Assembly (NCBI GenBank): GCA_963789495.1
Contig: CAWBLP010000008.1
Coordinates: 310,001-374,000, forward strand
Length of the DNA stretch: 64,000 nucleotides
Source: CAWBLP01 sp963789495
Lineage (GTDB): Bacteria > Pseudomonadota > Alphaproteobacteria > Acetobacterales > Acetobacteraceae
Reading direction: 5' to 3'
A program made the position numbers and the translations under genes. The stretch's first letter is position 1. Every line of letters starts with the position of its first letter. Below are positions 56,177 through 64,000 of the stretch, piece by piece. The notes beneath the pieces were generated by a model. The model had not been told where the DNA came from and did no database searches. It saw only the letters and a program-made list of their open reading frames with translations.

Positions 56177-57244
56177 TCAATCCGGATCGCTCGCGGCAAG
56201 AATGCGGTAATCTGGCGACGTTTCGCCGCGATCCGCGGCTGCCAGGTCACGCGCCAACTGGTCCGCGACCGAAACGCGGTAATGCAGTGCGTCCCAGTAA
56301 TTGTCATCATTCTCGGTGATCGGGCTGGGCCGCATGAAGTCCACCGCCAGGCTGTTCGGCGTTGCATCCGTCAACGCTGCCACACGGCGCTTACACTCCT
56401 TCCACACCGCTTCCACCGGCGTGCCAGAGGGCGGCAGCAATCGATGGTTATAGGGCACGAAAAACAGCAACTTGTGGGTAGCGGCAGGCATTCGTTTCAA
56501 GTTCGCTCGCAGGATCTGCAAGGTCGGAAATCGCCAGCCCGCCGGAGGACCGGTGCGTTCCCCCCCGGGAACGCTCGGCCCGGCCTCACGCAGATGCAAT
56601 TGCGCGCGCGCCGGATCGTAGTCGGCATCCGGCGGCACGAAGCTTGTGTAGCCGTCGCGACCCATATCCTCGGGCTTCAACCCGGTCAGCACACCGAATT
56701 CCTTGCCCGCCTCTTGCACAGCAAACATGTTGAACATTTCCGCATAGCCGCGCCACGGGTTGGGCTGATACATCCAGGCAGGAAATGGCCGCGGTGTCAG
56801 TTTCTGATAGTCGTCCCCGGTCACACACCAGCGCACATCCACGCCCAGCATGATCACCTTCGGCCTGGGATGGGCACGCAGGAAGACGTGCAGCAGACTC
56901 GACATTTCGTACGCCGTCGCGTCGTTCATTGCGAGATTGACAAAGCGCGCGTGAAATTCCGGATCGAGCGCGACCGGACGCAAAAGCCGCGCGGTGGAGG
57001 TGCCGAAGATCGCACTGTCGAAGGCGTCGGAGCGCGCCAGTGCGGGATAGGAATAGCGCTGATTGCTGCTGACCGGTGCACGATCGAACGGTGGCGACAA
57101 AGGCAGAACATTCCACGGGTCCACCAGCGTCACGAACGCATAGATGATCGCCACCGCCGAAGCGGCCGCACCGACCGCGACGCGGAAAAAGCGCCGCCAT
57201 GACGCGGGCTGCGCGGTATCAGAACTGAAAATAGATGAACGCAT
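56177..57244 (-). CDS. SGNH-hydrolase-like partner of an MBOAT acyltransferase
   Basis: 355 residues from ATG 57244, which lies 26 bases inside the end of the MBOAT gene. One N-terminal membrane helix (about 15-40, FFRVAVGAAASAVAIIYAFV), then a periplasmic domain. The GTSTARLL loop supplies the serine and the C-terminal DALHYR the Asp/His pair of SGNH enzymes. In AlgI/AlgJ- and DltB/DltD-type systems such a protein takes an acyl group from the MBOAT protein and puts it on an extracytoplasmic polymer. Same role inferred here. Confidence 0.72.
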   Translation of the reverse strand: MRSSIFSSDTAQPASWRRFFRVAVGAAASAVAIIYAFVTLVDPWNVLPLSPPFDRAPVSSNQRYSYPALARSDAFDSAIFGTSTARLLRPVALDPEFHARFVNLAMNDATAYEMSSLLHVFLRAHPRPKVIMLGVDVRWCVTGDDYQKLTPRPFPAWMYQPNPWRGYAEMFNMFAVQEAGKEFGVLTGLKPEDMGRDGYTSFVPPDADYDPARAQLHLREAGPSVPGGERTGPPAGWRFPTLQILRANLKRMPAATHKLLFFVPYNHRLLPPSGTPVEAVWKECKRRVAALTDATPNSLAVDFMRPSPITENDDNYWDALHYRVSVADQLARDLAAADRGETSPDYRILAASDPD

Positions 57245-58599
57245 TGGGCAGACGACCGCCGACCAGCAGCAGCAGATAAGCCAGCGCCATGCCGGCCGGA
57301 ACCGCCAGCCAGGAGTCCGGACGCAGCAACCGCAACGCCGCGTCCTGGCTGGTGGGACCCAAGGTGGCAACCACTGTGCCGAACGCCAAGACCGCCACGT
57401 ATTCGCGATCCAGCGTGATCGCGCCCAGCTCATGCAGGCCGATCATACTGGCCAGTACCTGGCCGGCATGCAGGAAATCAGGCGAGCGGAACAGCACCCA
57501 ACCACAGATCACGAACAGCATCGTCAGCAGCCAGGCCAATGCCGCGGGCAATCTGACCCCACGCGATTCCCAGACATGGTTCACCGCCAGCGCGACACCA
57601 TGCGCTCCACCCCACACGACAAAGGTCCAGTTCGCGCCATGCCACAGACCGCCCAGCAGCATGGTCATGACGACATTGGCCGCCTGGCGAAATGGCCCGG
57701 CGCGGTTTCCCCCAAGCGGGATATAGAGATAGTCGCGCAGGAAGCGGCTGAGCGTCATGTGCCAGCGACGCCAGAAATCGCGCACCGACAACGCGCGATA
57801 GGGTGCGTTGAAGTTGAACGGAAGACGCAGACCGAACATCAACCCGAGCCCGATCGCCATGTCGGAATAGCCGGAGAAGTCGAAATAGATTTGCAGCGTG
57901 TAGGCACCGGCGGCGACCCAGGCCTCGGCCATCGACAGCGGCCCGCCAAGCGCCTGAGCAAACAGCGGATCGGCAACCATCGCCAGCGTGTCGGCAAAGA
58001 TCACCTTTTTTGCTACGCCGATCAGGAACAGCACGAAACCGCGCGACAAATTCTCCCACATCTCGGTTCGGCGCGGGTCGAGATTGAACTGATGGATGAT
58101 CTCGTTATGCCGCACCAGCGGGCCGGCGATAAGCTGGGGAAAGAAGGTGACGAACATGCAGAAGTCGAGGAAGCCGTAGATGTGGCGGTCGCCGCGCCGC
58201 AGGTCGATCAGGTAGGAAATCTTCTGGAAGACAAAGAAGCTGATTCCCAGCGGCAGGATCAGGTCCCAGGGCTGCCAGTCGTCACCCAGCAATTCAAAAA
58301 CGGTGCCGCGGAAGAAGTCGGCATATTTGAACAGCCCCAGCACCGCCAGGTTCATTACGACCCCGAGCAGCGGAATCCAGCGTGCGCGCGCGGCGCCGAA
58401 CCATTGCGCGATCAGCCAGTTCGCAATGGTCAGCCCGACCAGCAGCGGCACGAACCGGACATCCCACCAGCCGTAAAACCCCAGCGAGGCGAGCACCACC
58501 ACGGCCTGCCGTGCCGAGCGATGGCGGGCCAGTACATCGGTACAGACCCAGCACCACCGGCAGGAAGAAGACGATGAAAACCTGAGAGTTGAACAGCAT
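57219..58599 (-). pseudogene. MBOAT-family O-acyltransferase (AlgI-like), one frameshift near the N terminus
   Basis: The start MLFNSQVFIVFFLPVVLGLY (ATG 58599) is in one frame and the remaining ~427 residues in another; one extra base at about 58536 joins them. About ten to twelve membrane helices. AlgI-type motifs are present: FPQLIAGPLVRH, IYFDFSGYSDMAIGLG, and RRWHMTLSRFLRDYLYIPLGGNR. The catalytic histidine is in LLGGLWHGANW. Moves acyl groups (acetyl in AlgI) across the inner membrane onto exopolysaccharide with the SGNH partner encoded next. Confidence 0.87.
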
Positions 58600-58676
58600 C
58601 GGATACGCTCGGCCGAACGCGAGTGCCTACGCGGTGCGTGACGTCGCGTTCGATTGGACGCGTCGATGCCGAACCA

Positions 58677-59798
58677 TCACAGCGTCTCCAACAACGCGGC
58701 CATGAATGCCGCACGCGGTGCAAGCTGCTGCCACAGGATGTGCTCGTGACTGGCATGCGCGCCGGCACCGGGGCACCCGAGACCATCCAACGTGGGTACG
58801 CCGAGTGCCGCGGTGAAATTGCCATCGGAGCCGCCGCCGCGATGCTGCTTCGGCAGATCGATGCCGACCTGCTTGGCCAATCCGCGCGCATGTTCATACA
58901 AGGAACGGATGCCGGCATCCTCGGCGAAGGGGGGCCGATTCATGCCGCCCTCCACCGTGACCCGACAGCCGGCGGTACGTGCGGTCAGGGCGAGCAAGGC
59001 CTGCTCCATCCGCTGCCCGTCGGCGACGCTGTTGACGCGCAGGTCGATCTCGCAACCGCCATCCGGTGCAATCACGTTGGGACGCGAACCGCCCCAGATC
59101 GGTGCTGCATTCAGCGTAATTCCGTCGTCCACATCGACCATCCCGTGCAGCGCCAGAATTTGATGGGCGAGTTCGACGATGGCCGAGGCGCCGTCCTGGA
59201 ACGCACTGCCGGCATGCGACCCGCGGCCTTCCACGCGCAGCACGAACCGGCCAACACCCTTGCGCGCCGTGACGCACGCGCCACCGGGACCGGCAGGCTC
59301 CGGGATCAGCACGGTCGCCGCCTGTGCACCCTCGCGTTCGATCAGGTCGCGACTGGTCGGGCTGCCGACCTCCTCATCCGGCGTCAGCAGCAGGGTGACC
59401 GGCCGCCTGGTACGGGTCTTCTGCGTCAGGATGCTGCGAACCGCATGGAACGCGAGGAAGCTGCCGGCCTTCATGTCGTAGATGCCGGGCCCATGAGCCT
59501 TCGCGCCGTCCACATTGTACGGCATGTCGGTCAGTGTGCCGTGTGACCAGACGGTATCAAGATGCCCGGCCACCAGGATCGGCGCACCCTCTCCCGGCGT
59601 GCGAGCAATCAGATTGTCACCAAATCCATCTCGACCCGGAATTCGCGTCAATGCGGCCCCGGCACGAGCGAGCTCGCCCTCCGCCACATCCATCAGCCGA
59701 TTGACTGCACCAGCATCCGTGCTCGGCGTCTCCATCCGCACCCAGGCAGACAGTTCCGCCAGCAGGTCCTCGGATCGTCCCACCTCGGTCTGCGGCAT
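58677..59798 (-). CDS. M20-family metallopeptidase (carboxypeptidase G2-like)
   Basis: 373 residues. Zinc ligands and catalytic residues can be traced: GHLDTVW, the bridging aspartate in GIYDMKAG, the general-base pair in PDEEVGS, and a late histidine in GAHASHEHI. The dimerisation insert (GRGSHAGSAFQDGASAI) is intact. Cleaves an amide bond of an N-acyl amino acid or small peptide. No signal peptide. Confidence 0.87.
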   Translation of the reverse strand: MPQTEVGRSEDLLAELSAWVRMETPSTDAGAVNRLMDVAEGELARAGAALTRIPGRDGFGDNLIARTPGEGAPILVAGHLDTVWSHGTLTDMPYNVDGAKAHGPGIYDMKAGSFLAFHAVRSILTQKTRTRRPVTLLLTPDEEVGSPTSRDLIEREGAQAATVLIPEPAGPGGACVTARKGVGRFVLRVEGRGSHAGSAFQDGASAIVELAHQILALHGMVDVDDGITLNAAPIWGGSRPNVIAPDGGCEIDLRVNSVADGQRMEQALLALTARTAGCRVTVEGGMNRPPFAEDAGIRSLYEHARGLAKQVGIDLPKQHRGGGSDGNFTAALGVPTLDGLGCPGAGAHASHEHILWQQLAPRAAFMAALLETL

Positions 59799-59893
59799 GT
59801 GTTTTCCTCATCGTGACTCACCGCTGCGTTGTGTGCACCGGAAGCGCGCGGTTTGTCCAACAGCGACGAAAGGCCAGCCCGATAGGAAGTGCG

Positions 59894-60742
59894 TTACACC
59901 AGCAATCGTGCCAACCGATCGAACTCCGCCACGTCCAGCGTTTCCGCCCGTCGATCGGCGGCGATGCCGGCACGGTCCAGCAATGCCTGCCCACCCAACG
60001 ACTTCAGAGACCCGCGCAGCATCTTGCGGCGTTGCCCGAAGGCGGCGGCAGTCAGTCGTTCCATCTGCGCGAACAGAACGGCATCCGGCTGTTCGGGATG
60101 CGGCAGCAGCGTTACTACGGCGGACCATACTTTAGGCGGCGGCGTGAACGCATCCGGCGGAATGCGCAACGCGATTCGGGCCGAGCAGGTCCATTGCGCC
60201 AACACCGACAGCCGCCCGTATTCCGGCGTGTCCGGTGCGGCGCAAATCCGTTCCGCCACCTCCTGCTGGAACATCAAAGTCAGGCGCTGGAATGCGTTCG
60301 CCTGCCGCAGCCAGGCCACCAATAGCGGGGAGGCAACGTTGTACGGCAGGTTCGCAATGATCTGCCGAGGCGCCGGCACCAAGGCCACCAGATCCAGCCG
60401 CGTTGCGTCCGCGGAGACGACCTGCAGACGCGACCCGGCCTGCTGCGCAAGGTCCTGCATCGCCGCGACGGCACGCGGATCGATCTCCACCACAGTCACA
60501 TCGACAGCCGGTGACTCCAGCAAGGCGCGGGTCAGTCCGCCAGGCCCCGGCCCGATCTCCACCACATGACTGCCGGACAACTCTCCCGCCGAACGCACAA
60601 TGCGCGCGGTCAGATTGCCATCCAGCAGAAAATGCTGACCCAGCGAACGACGCGCGGCCATGCCATGCCGAGCGATGACGTCACGCAGCGGCGGCCAGGA
60701 TGGAGCGGACGCCGCGCGCGCTTGCTGCGGTTCGTCAGGCAA
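59894..60742 (-). CDS. rsmA: 16S rRNA dimethyladenosine transferase RsmA (KsgA)
   Basis: 282 residues. SAM motif VEIGPGPGGLT, aspartate in DATRLD, and the adenine-N6 methylase motif NLPYN. Family start RRSLGQHFLLD. It dimethylates two adenines at the end of 16S rRNA helix 45 during ribosome assembly. The start overlaps the end of the upstream FadJ-like gene by 8 bases. Confidence 0.95.
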   Translation of the reverse strand: MPDEPQQARAASAPSWPPLRDVIARHGMAARRSLGQHFLLDGNLTARIVRSAGELSGSHVVEIGPGPGGLTRALLESPAVDVTVVEIDPRAVAAMQDLAQQAGSRLQVVSADATRLDLVALVPAPRQIIANLPYNVASPLLVAWLRQANAFQRLTLMFQQEVAERICAAPDTPEYGRLSVLAQWTCSARIALRIPPDAFTPPPKVWSAVVTLLPHPEQPDAVLFAQMERLTAAAFGQRRKMLRGSLKSLGGQALLDRAGIAADRRAETLDVAEFDRLARLLV

Positions 60743-62846
60743 ACGGCGCCGGCTTGGCCTGACGGAACGGCGTGCCCAACTCCGCCAATTGGCGCAGCAA
60801 CCGCGATGGCGCCCAGCGTTCGCCGTATTGCTGATGCCAGCGCGCGATCTGGTCGTACACCGCCTTCACGCCGATGCCGTCCGCCCAGTACATCAGGCCG
60901 CCGCGATAACGCGGAAAGCCGAACCCGTGCAGCCACATCACGTCGACATCGCTGGCGCGATACGCCTTGCCTTCCTCCAGAATGCGACAGGCCTCGTTCA
61001 CCGAAGAAAACAGCAGACGCTGCAAGATCTCCGTGTCGGTGAATTGCTTTTGCGGCACGCCCAGTTCCGCTGCCACCTGCTTGATGATCGCGGCAACTTC
61101 CGGATCGGGATGCGGCGTGCGGTCGCCCTTTTCGTAACGATACCAGCCGGCGCTGGTCTTCTGTCCGTAGCGGCCCATTTCCACCAGTCTGTCCGCGATC
61201 GGCAACTTGCGATAATTCGGATTGGCGGCGGCGCGACGCTTGCGACCCTCGGCGCCGATATCCAGCCCGGCCAGGTCGCCAACCGCGAACGGTCCCATCG
61301 GATAGCCGAAATCGACCATCACCTTGTCCACCTGCTCAGGCAGACAACCCTCCTCCAGCAGGATCACCATTTCGCTGTTGAATGGCGCGCGCGACCGGTT
61401 GGCAACGAAACCATCGGTGTTGCCGGCCATCGCGGAGATCTTGCCGATCTTGCGGCCCATCGCCATGGCGGTGAGCAGCGTCTCGGGGGCGGCTTGCGCC
61501 GGACGCACCACTTCCAACAGCTTCATCACATTGGCCGGTGAGAAGAAATGTGTGCCCGCTACCTTGTCCGGTCGCTTGGTTTCCGCGGCCAGCTCGTCCA
61601 TGTCCAACGCGGAGGTGTTGGAGAACAGGAACGCGTCCGGTGCCATCACCGCGTCCAGCTTCGCGAACACCGGCTTCTTCACGTCCATCCGCTCGAACAC
61701 CGCCTCCACGACGACGTCGCAGTCCTTGATGTCGTCATAGCCCGGCACCGGATGGATGCGCGCCAGGCGGCGTTCCATTTCATCTTGCGCCAGGCTGCCA
61801 CGTTTCACCGAGGTCGCGTAGTTCGCGCGAATCCGGTCCATGCCGCGGTTCAGCGCTTCCTCGGTCGCGTCCATGATCTTCACGTCATAGCCGAAATCGG
61901 CGAACGACATGGCGATGCCGCCGCCCATCGTGCCGGCGCCGATCACTGCGGGCTTGCTGAACTCGTAAGGCTGAACGCCGACCGGCATGTCCGGCAGCTT
62001 GGCGACTTCGCGTTCAGCGAAGAAGGCGTAGCGCAGCGCACGTGCCTCGTCGGAATTCTCCAGCTCGCCAAACAGCTCCGCCTCGCGACGCATGCCGTCG
62101 TCGAACGGCAGCATGCAGGCAGCCTCGACCGCGGCGATGCAGTGATACGGCGCCTTCTGGTTGCGGGCGCGGCGTGCGATGGATTTGCGCATCGCGTCGA
62201 AGATGCCGGGGTCATCGAGCTGCACGCTGCGATCGCGCACGCGTGGCAGCGGACGCCGATCGGCGATGCTGCGTGCGAATGCGATTGCGCCTGCGCGCAA
62301 ATCGGTTCCGTCCGGCAGAACCTGATCGAGAATTCCCAGTTTCGCCGCTTCCGGAGCGGGAACATGACGGCCGGTGACGATCATCTCCAGCGCTGTCTTT
62401 GCGCCGGCGAGGCGCGGCAGACGTTGCGTGCCGCCGCCGCCTGGCAGGATGCCGATCTGCACTTCCGGCAGGCCGACCTTCGCCGACGGGACCGCGACGC
62501 GATAATGGCAGGCCATCGCGTTTTCCAGTCCACCGCCCAGCGCGTAGCCATGGATCGCGGCGACCACCGGCTTTTCGCTGCGATCCAGCACGTCATAGCT
62601 GCGACTGCCGATGGGCAAGCGCTTGCGGTTGGTGCCGAAGCCGCGAATATCCGCACCCGCAATGAAGCTGCGGCCTGCGCCCATCAGCACAATCGCCTTG
62701 ACGGCGGCATCGGCATTGGCGCGGTTCAGGCAGTCGATGATGCCCTCAGCGACGCCGGGCCCGAGGGCGTTCACCGGCGGGTAGTCCACCACGATCAGGC
62801 CAATGTCGCCTTCGCGTTCGAGGCGGACGGGAACGGTGTCACTCAT
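60735..62846 (-). CDS. Fatty acid oxidation enzyme FadJ/FadB-like (enoyl-CoA hydratase and 3-hydroxyacyl-CoA dehydrogenase)
   Basis: 703 residues from ATG 62846. The N-terminal hydratase/isomerase domain has the oxyanion loop and both catalytic glutamates (GGGLEN and GLPEVQIG). The dehydrogenase domain begins at about residue 300 with AVIGAGTMGGG and has the catalytic HFFSPANVMKLLEVV. A C-terminal repeat ends in FPRYRGGLMYWAD. Performs two steps of beta-oxidation in the cytoplasm. Overlaps rsmA. Confidence 0.93.
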   Translation of the reverse strand: MSDTVPVRLEREGDIGLIVVDYPPVNALGPGVAEGIIDCLNRANADAAVKAIVLMGAGRSFIAGADIRGFGTNRKRLPIGSRSYDVLDRSEKPVVAAIHGYALGGGLENAMACHYRVAVPSAKVGLPEVQIGILPGGGGTQRLPRLAGAKTALEMIVTGRHVPAPEAAKLGILDQVLPDGTDLRAGAIAFARSIADRRPLPRVRDRSVQLDDPGIFDAMRKSIARRARNQKAPYHCIAAVEAACMLPFDDGMRREAELFGELENSDEARALRYAFFAEREVAKLPDMPVGVQPYEFSKPAVIGAGTMGGGIAMSFADFGYDVKIMDATEEALNRGMDRIRANYATSVKRGSLAQDEMERRLARIHPVPGYDDIKDCDVVVEAVFERMDVKKPVFAKLDAVMAPDAFLFSNTSALDMDELAAETKRPDKVAGTHFFSPANVMKLLEVVRPAQAAPETLLTAMAMGRKIGKISAMAGNTDGFVANRSRAPFNSEMVILLEEGCLPEQVDKVMVDFGYPMGPFAVGDLAGLDIGAEGRKRRAAANPNYRKLPIADRLVEMGRYGQKTSAGWYRYEKGDRTPHPDPEVAAIIKQVAAELGVPQKQFTDTEILQRLLFSSVNEACRILEEGKAYRASDVDVMWLHGFGFPRYRGGLMYWADGIGVKAVYDQIARWHQQYGERWAPSRLLRQLAELGTPFRQAKPAPFA

Positions 62847-62955
62847 GGCGCTTCCTCTGGCTACTCGCGGGTAGGTATAGAAAGCGGTGACGCGGCCGTC
62901 CATGGCCTGCCCGGACACTGCCAACGGGCCGCGCGGCTTCGATACGAAACCGGCA

Positions 62956-63588
62956 TCAGTGCGAACTCGGCGGCAGGAACTGCTGCACCACCGCCTGGAA
63001 ATCCGGCAATGCTTCGCAGGTCTCCGTGTGCGCCGCCAGGGTCGGCCAGCGTTGCGCGTCGAACAGACCAGGATGGGCGTCTCGCAGGAACCGCAGCACG
63101 CAGCCCACGGCAATATCCGCGTGCCCGATCGCAGCGCCGAACCAGAACGGCGTGGCCCGCGCCGCACGATCGGCCTCCAGCACGTCCAGCACAGCGGCGA
63201 TCTGGGTCCGGCATCGCGCAATCCATTGCTCGGATATCGTCTGATGCAGCGCCCGCTCGTAGATCAGGGCAACCGCCTTGTCGGCAAGCCCGGTGGCCAG
63301 AGCACAAATCCGCAGCGCCTGCCGACGAAGCTCGCCACGCTCCGCGATCAGTGCACGGGCCGGGCCAGCGCACTCGTCCAGATAATCCAGGATCACGGTG
63401 CTTTCGATCACCGAGTCCCCGTTATCCAGCACCAGTGTGGGCACACGACGCAGCGGATTGAATGGCGCGATGCGGTCGGCATCACCGAACGTGGACCAGG
63501 GCCGATGTTCATAGGCCATGTCGTAGAGCCGCAACGCAATCGCGACCCGCCGCACGAACGGCGAATCATATTGGCCAATCAGGATCAT
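62956..63588 (-). CDS. Glutathione S-transferase family protein
   Basis: 210 residues. N-terminal thioredoxin fold (MILIGQYDSPFVRRVAIAL, with Ser9 near the expected active-site position), the cis-Pro region RRVPTLVLDNG, ES of VIESTVILDYLDE for glutathione binding, and an all-helical C-terminal domain. Conjugates or reduces electrophiles with glutathione. Confidence 0.88.
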   Translation of the reverse strand: MILIGQYDSPFVRRVAIALRLYDMAYEHRPWSTFGDADRIAPFNPLRRVPTLVLDNGDSVIESTVILDYLDECAGPARALIAERGELRRQALRICALATGLADKAVALIYERALHQTISEQWIARCRTQIAAVLDVLEADRAARATPFWFGAAIGHADIAVGCVLRFLRDAHPGLFDAQRWPTLAAHTETCEALPDFQAVVQQFLPPSSH

Positions 63589-63775
63589 CCCACGCCCTCC
63601 AGCCGCATGCCGCCTGATTATCGGGACGCAGCCGCCAATTCAATCGCGGGTGCGCCTGTCCCCGGAATCCGGAACAGACGGCCGGTCGCCTCCGCCACCT
63701 CACGCGCCGAGGTGCGGCCGATCCGGGTATGGCCCGTGGAGCAACTCACGCCGATCAATCGGAACCATCGGCCGG

Positions 63776-64000
63776 CTACAACACCGCTTCGGCCACCACG
63801 CGCATCACCTCGATACTGGCACCCTTCAGAATCATCGTGCCCAGATGGCCATGTTTCGCCGCCTGCTGCCACGCTCCCAGCCGATCCTTGATCCGTTCCG
63901 CCGGTCCCACCAGCGAGATTTCGTCGATCAACTTGTCCGGCACCGCGGCCGCGGCCTCGTTCTTCTTCCCATCCAGATACAGGTCCTGGATGGTCTTCGC
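63776..64000 (-). CDS. Flavin-dependent (LLM-class) oxidoreductase, C-terminal 74 residues
   Basis: Runs in from the right edge and stops at TAG 63778-63776. The visible end (IDEISLVGPAERIKDRLGAWQQAAK ... VMRVVAEAVL) matches the last helix and strand of luciferase-like/F420-type oxidoreductases, with the GPAERIKDRL pattern. Confidence 0.7.
   Translation of the reverse strand, partial: AKTIQDLYLDGKKNEAAAAVPDKLIDEISLVGPAERIKDRLGAWQQAAKHGHLGTMILKGASIEVMRVVAEAVL

Overview
This is a G+C-rich window (about two thirds G+C by eye) whose gene content points to an alphaproteobacterium. The strongest signs are a one-step 5-aminolevulinate synthase (hemA, the C4 pathway), a glyS-ppdK gene pair, a ccm cytochrome c maturation cluster and structured intergenic repeats of the type common in Rhodospirillales. 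Acetobacteraceae or a relative is my best guess from gene style, not a proven placement.

Layout. 1-4.7 kb (minus strand): a sugar-type ABC transporter (binding protein, ATPase), a thiamine-diphosphate enzyme and an aldo/keto reductase. 5.0-9.5 kb (minus): ccmF-ccmG-ccmH-ccmI. 9.7-12.6 kb: hemA with a perfect FNR/FixK-type box upstream, divergent from a MocR-type regulator that has lost its PLP lysine. 12.8-14.1 kb: an ISAzo13-type insertion sequence with terminal repeats and a TTA target duplication. 14.4-19.3 kb (plus): the most interesting locus, a NapC-type tetraheme quinol dehydrogenase, a periplasmic EB_dh-like cytochrome, a decaheme MtrA/DmsE cytochrome and an MtrB/PioB outer-membrane barrel. 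Together they make a predicted trans-envelope electron conduit with no terminal reductase or outer-surface cytochrome beside it. 19.4-20.7 kb: a second IS with a 36-bp perfect palindrome, flanked at a distance by a 19-bp direct repeat. 21-31.8 kb: a DHDPS-family gene, nitroreductase, SnoaL-TetR pair, alpha/beta hydrolase, persulfide dioxygenase-rhodanese fusion, ppdK, glyS and an orphan VapB antitoxin; two copies of a ~237-bp hairpin-rich repeat lie here. 32-43.5 kb: threonate/erythronate-type dehydrogenases (LtnD-like, DenD-like), proline iminopeptidase, a membrane-anchored HEAT/GH46-like protein, DUF423, an RlmM-like methyltransferase, a second ThDP enzyme, a 2-hydroxyacid dehydrogenase, a scar joining NrsF and DoxX gene ends, and a ClC channel. 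44-50 kb: a surface-glycan cluster (sulfotransferase, WecB, a bifunctional glycosyltransferase, a degenerate sulfotransferase paralogue). 50-53.7 kb: two hydrolases, a luciferase-like monooxygenase and a Crp/Fnr regulator. 53.8-56.1 kb: a degenerate histidine kinase split by an IS5 element with TTAG target duplication. 56-64 kb (minus): SGNH/MBOAT acyl-transfer pair, M20 peptidase, rsmA, a FadJ-like beta-oxidation enzyme, a GST and the end of a flavin-dependent monooxygenase.

How it fits together. The ccm cluster and hemA supply heme attachment and heme synthesis for the multiheme conduit (one tetraheme, one decaheme and one mono- or diheme cytochrome). The FNR-type box suggests that heme synthesis rises when oxygen is low.

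Caution. At least ten genes, including housekeeping hemA, glyS, ppdK and ccmF, carry about 18 single-base-type frameshifts (13-14 of them insertions), each of which restores a normal protein if corrected. This looks like sequence error more than gene decay. Frameshifted genes are labelled as pseudogenes below only because they do not read through as given.
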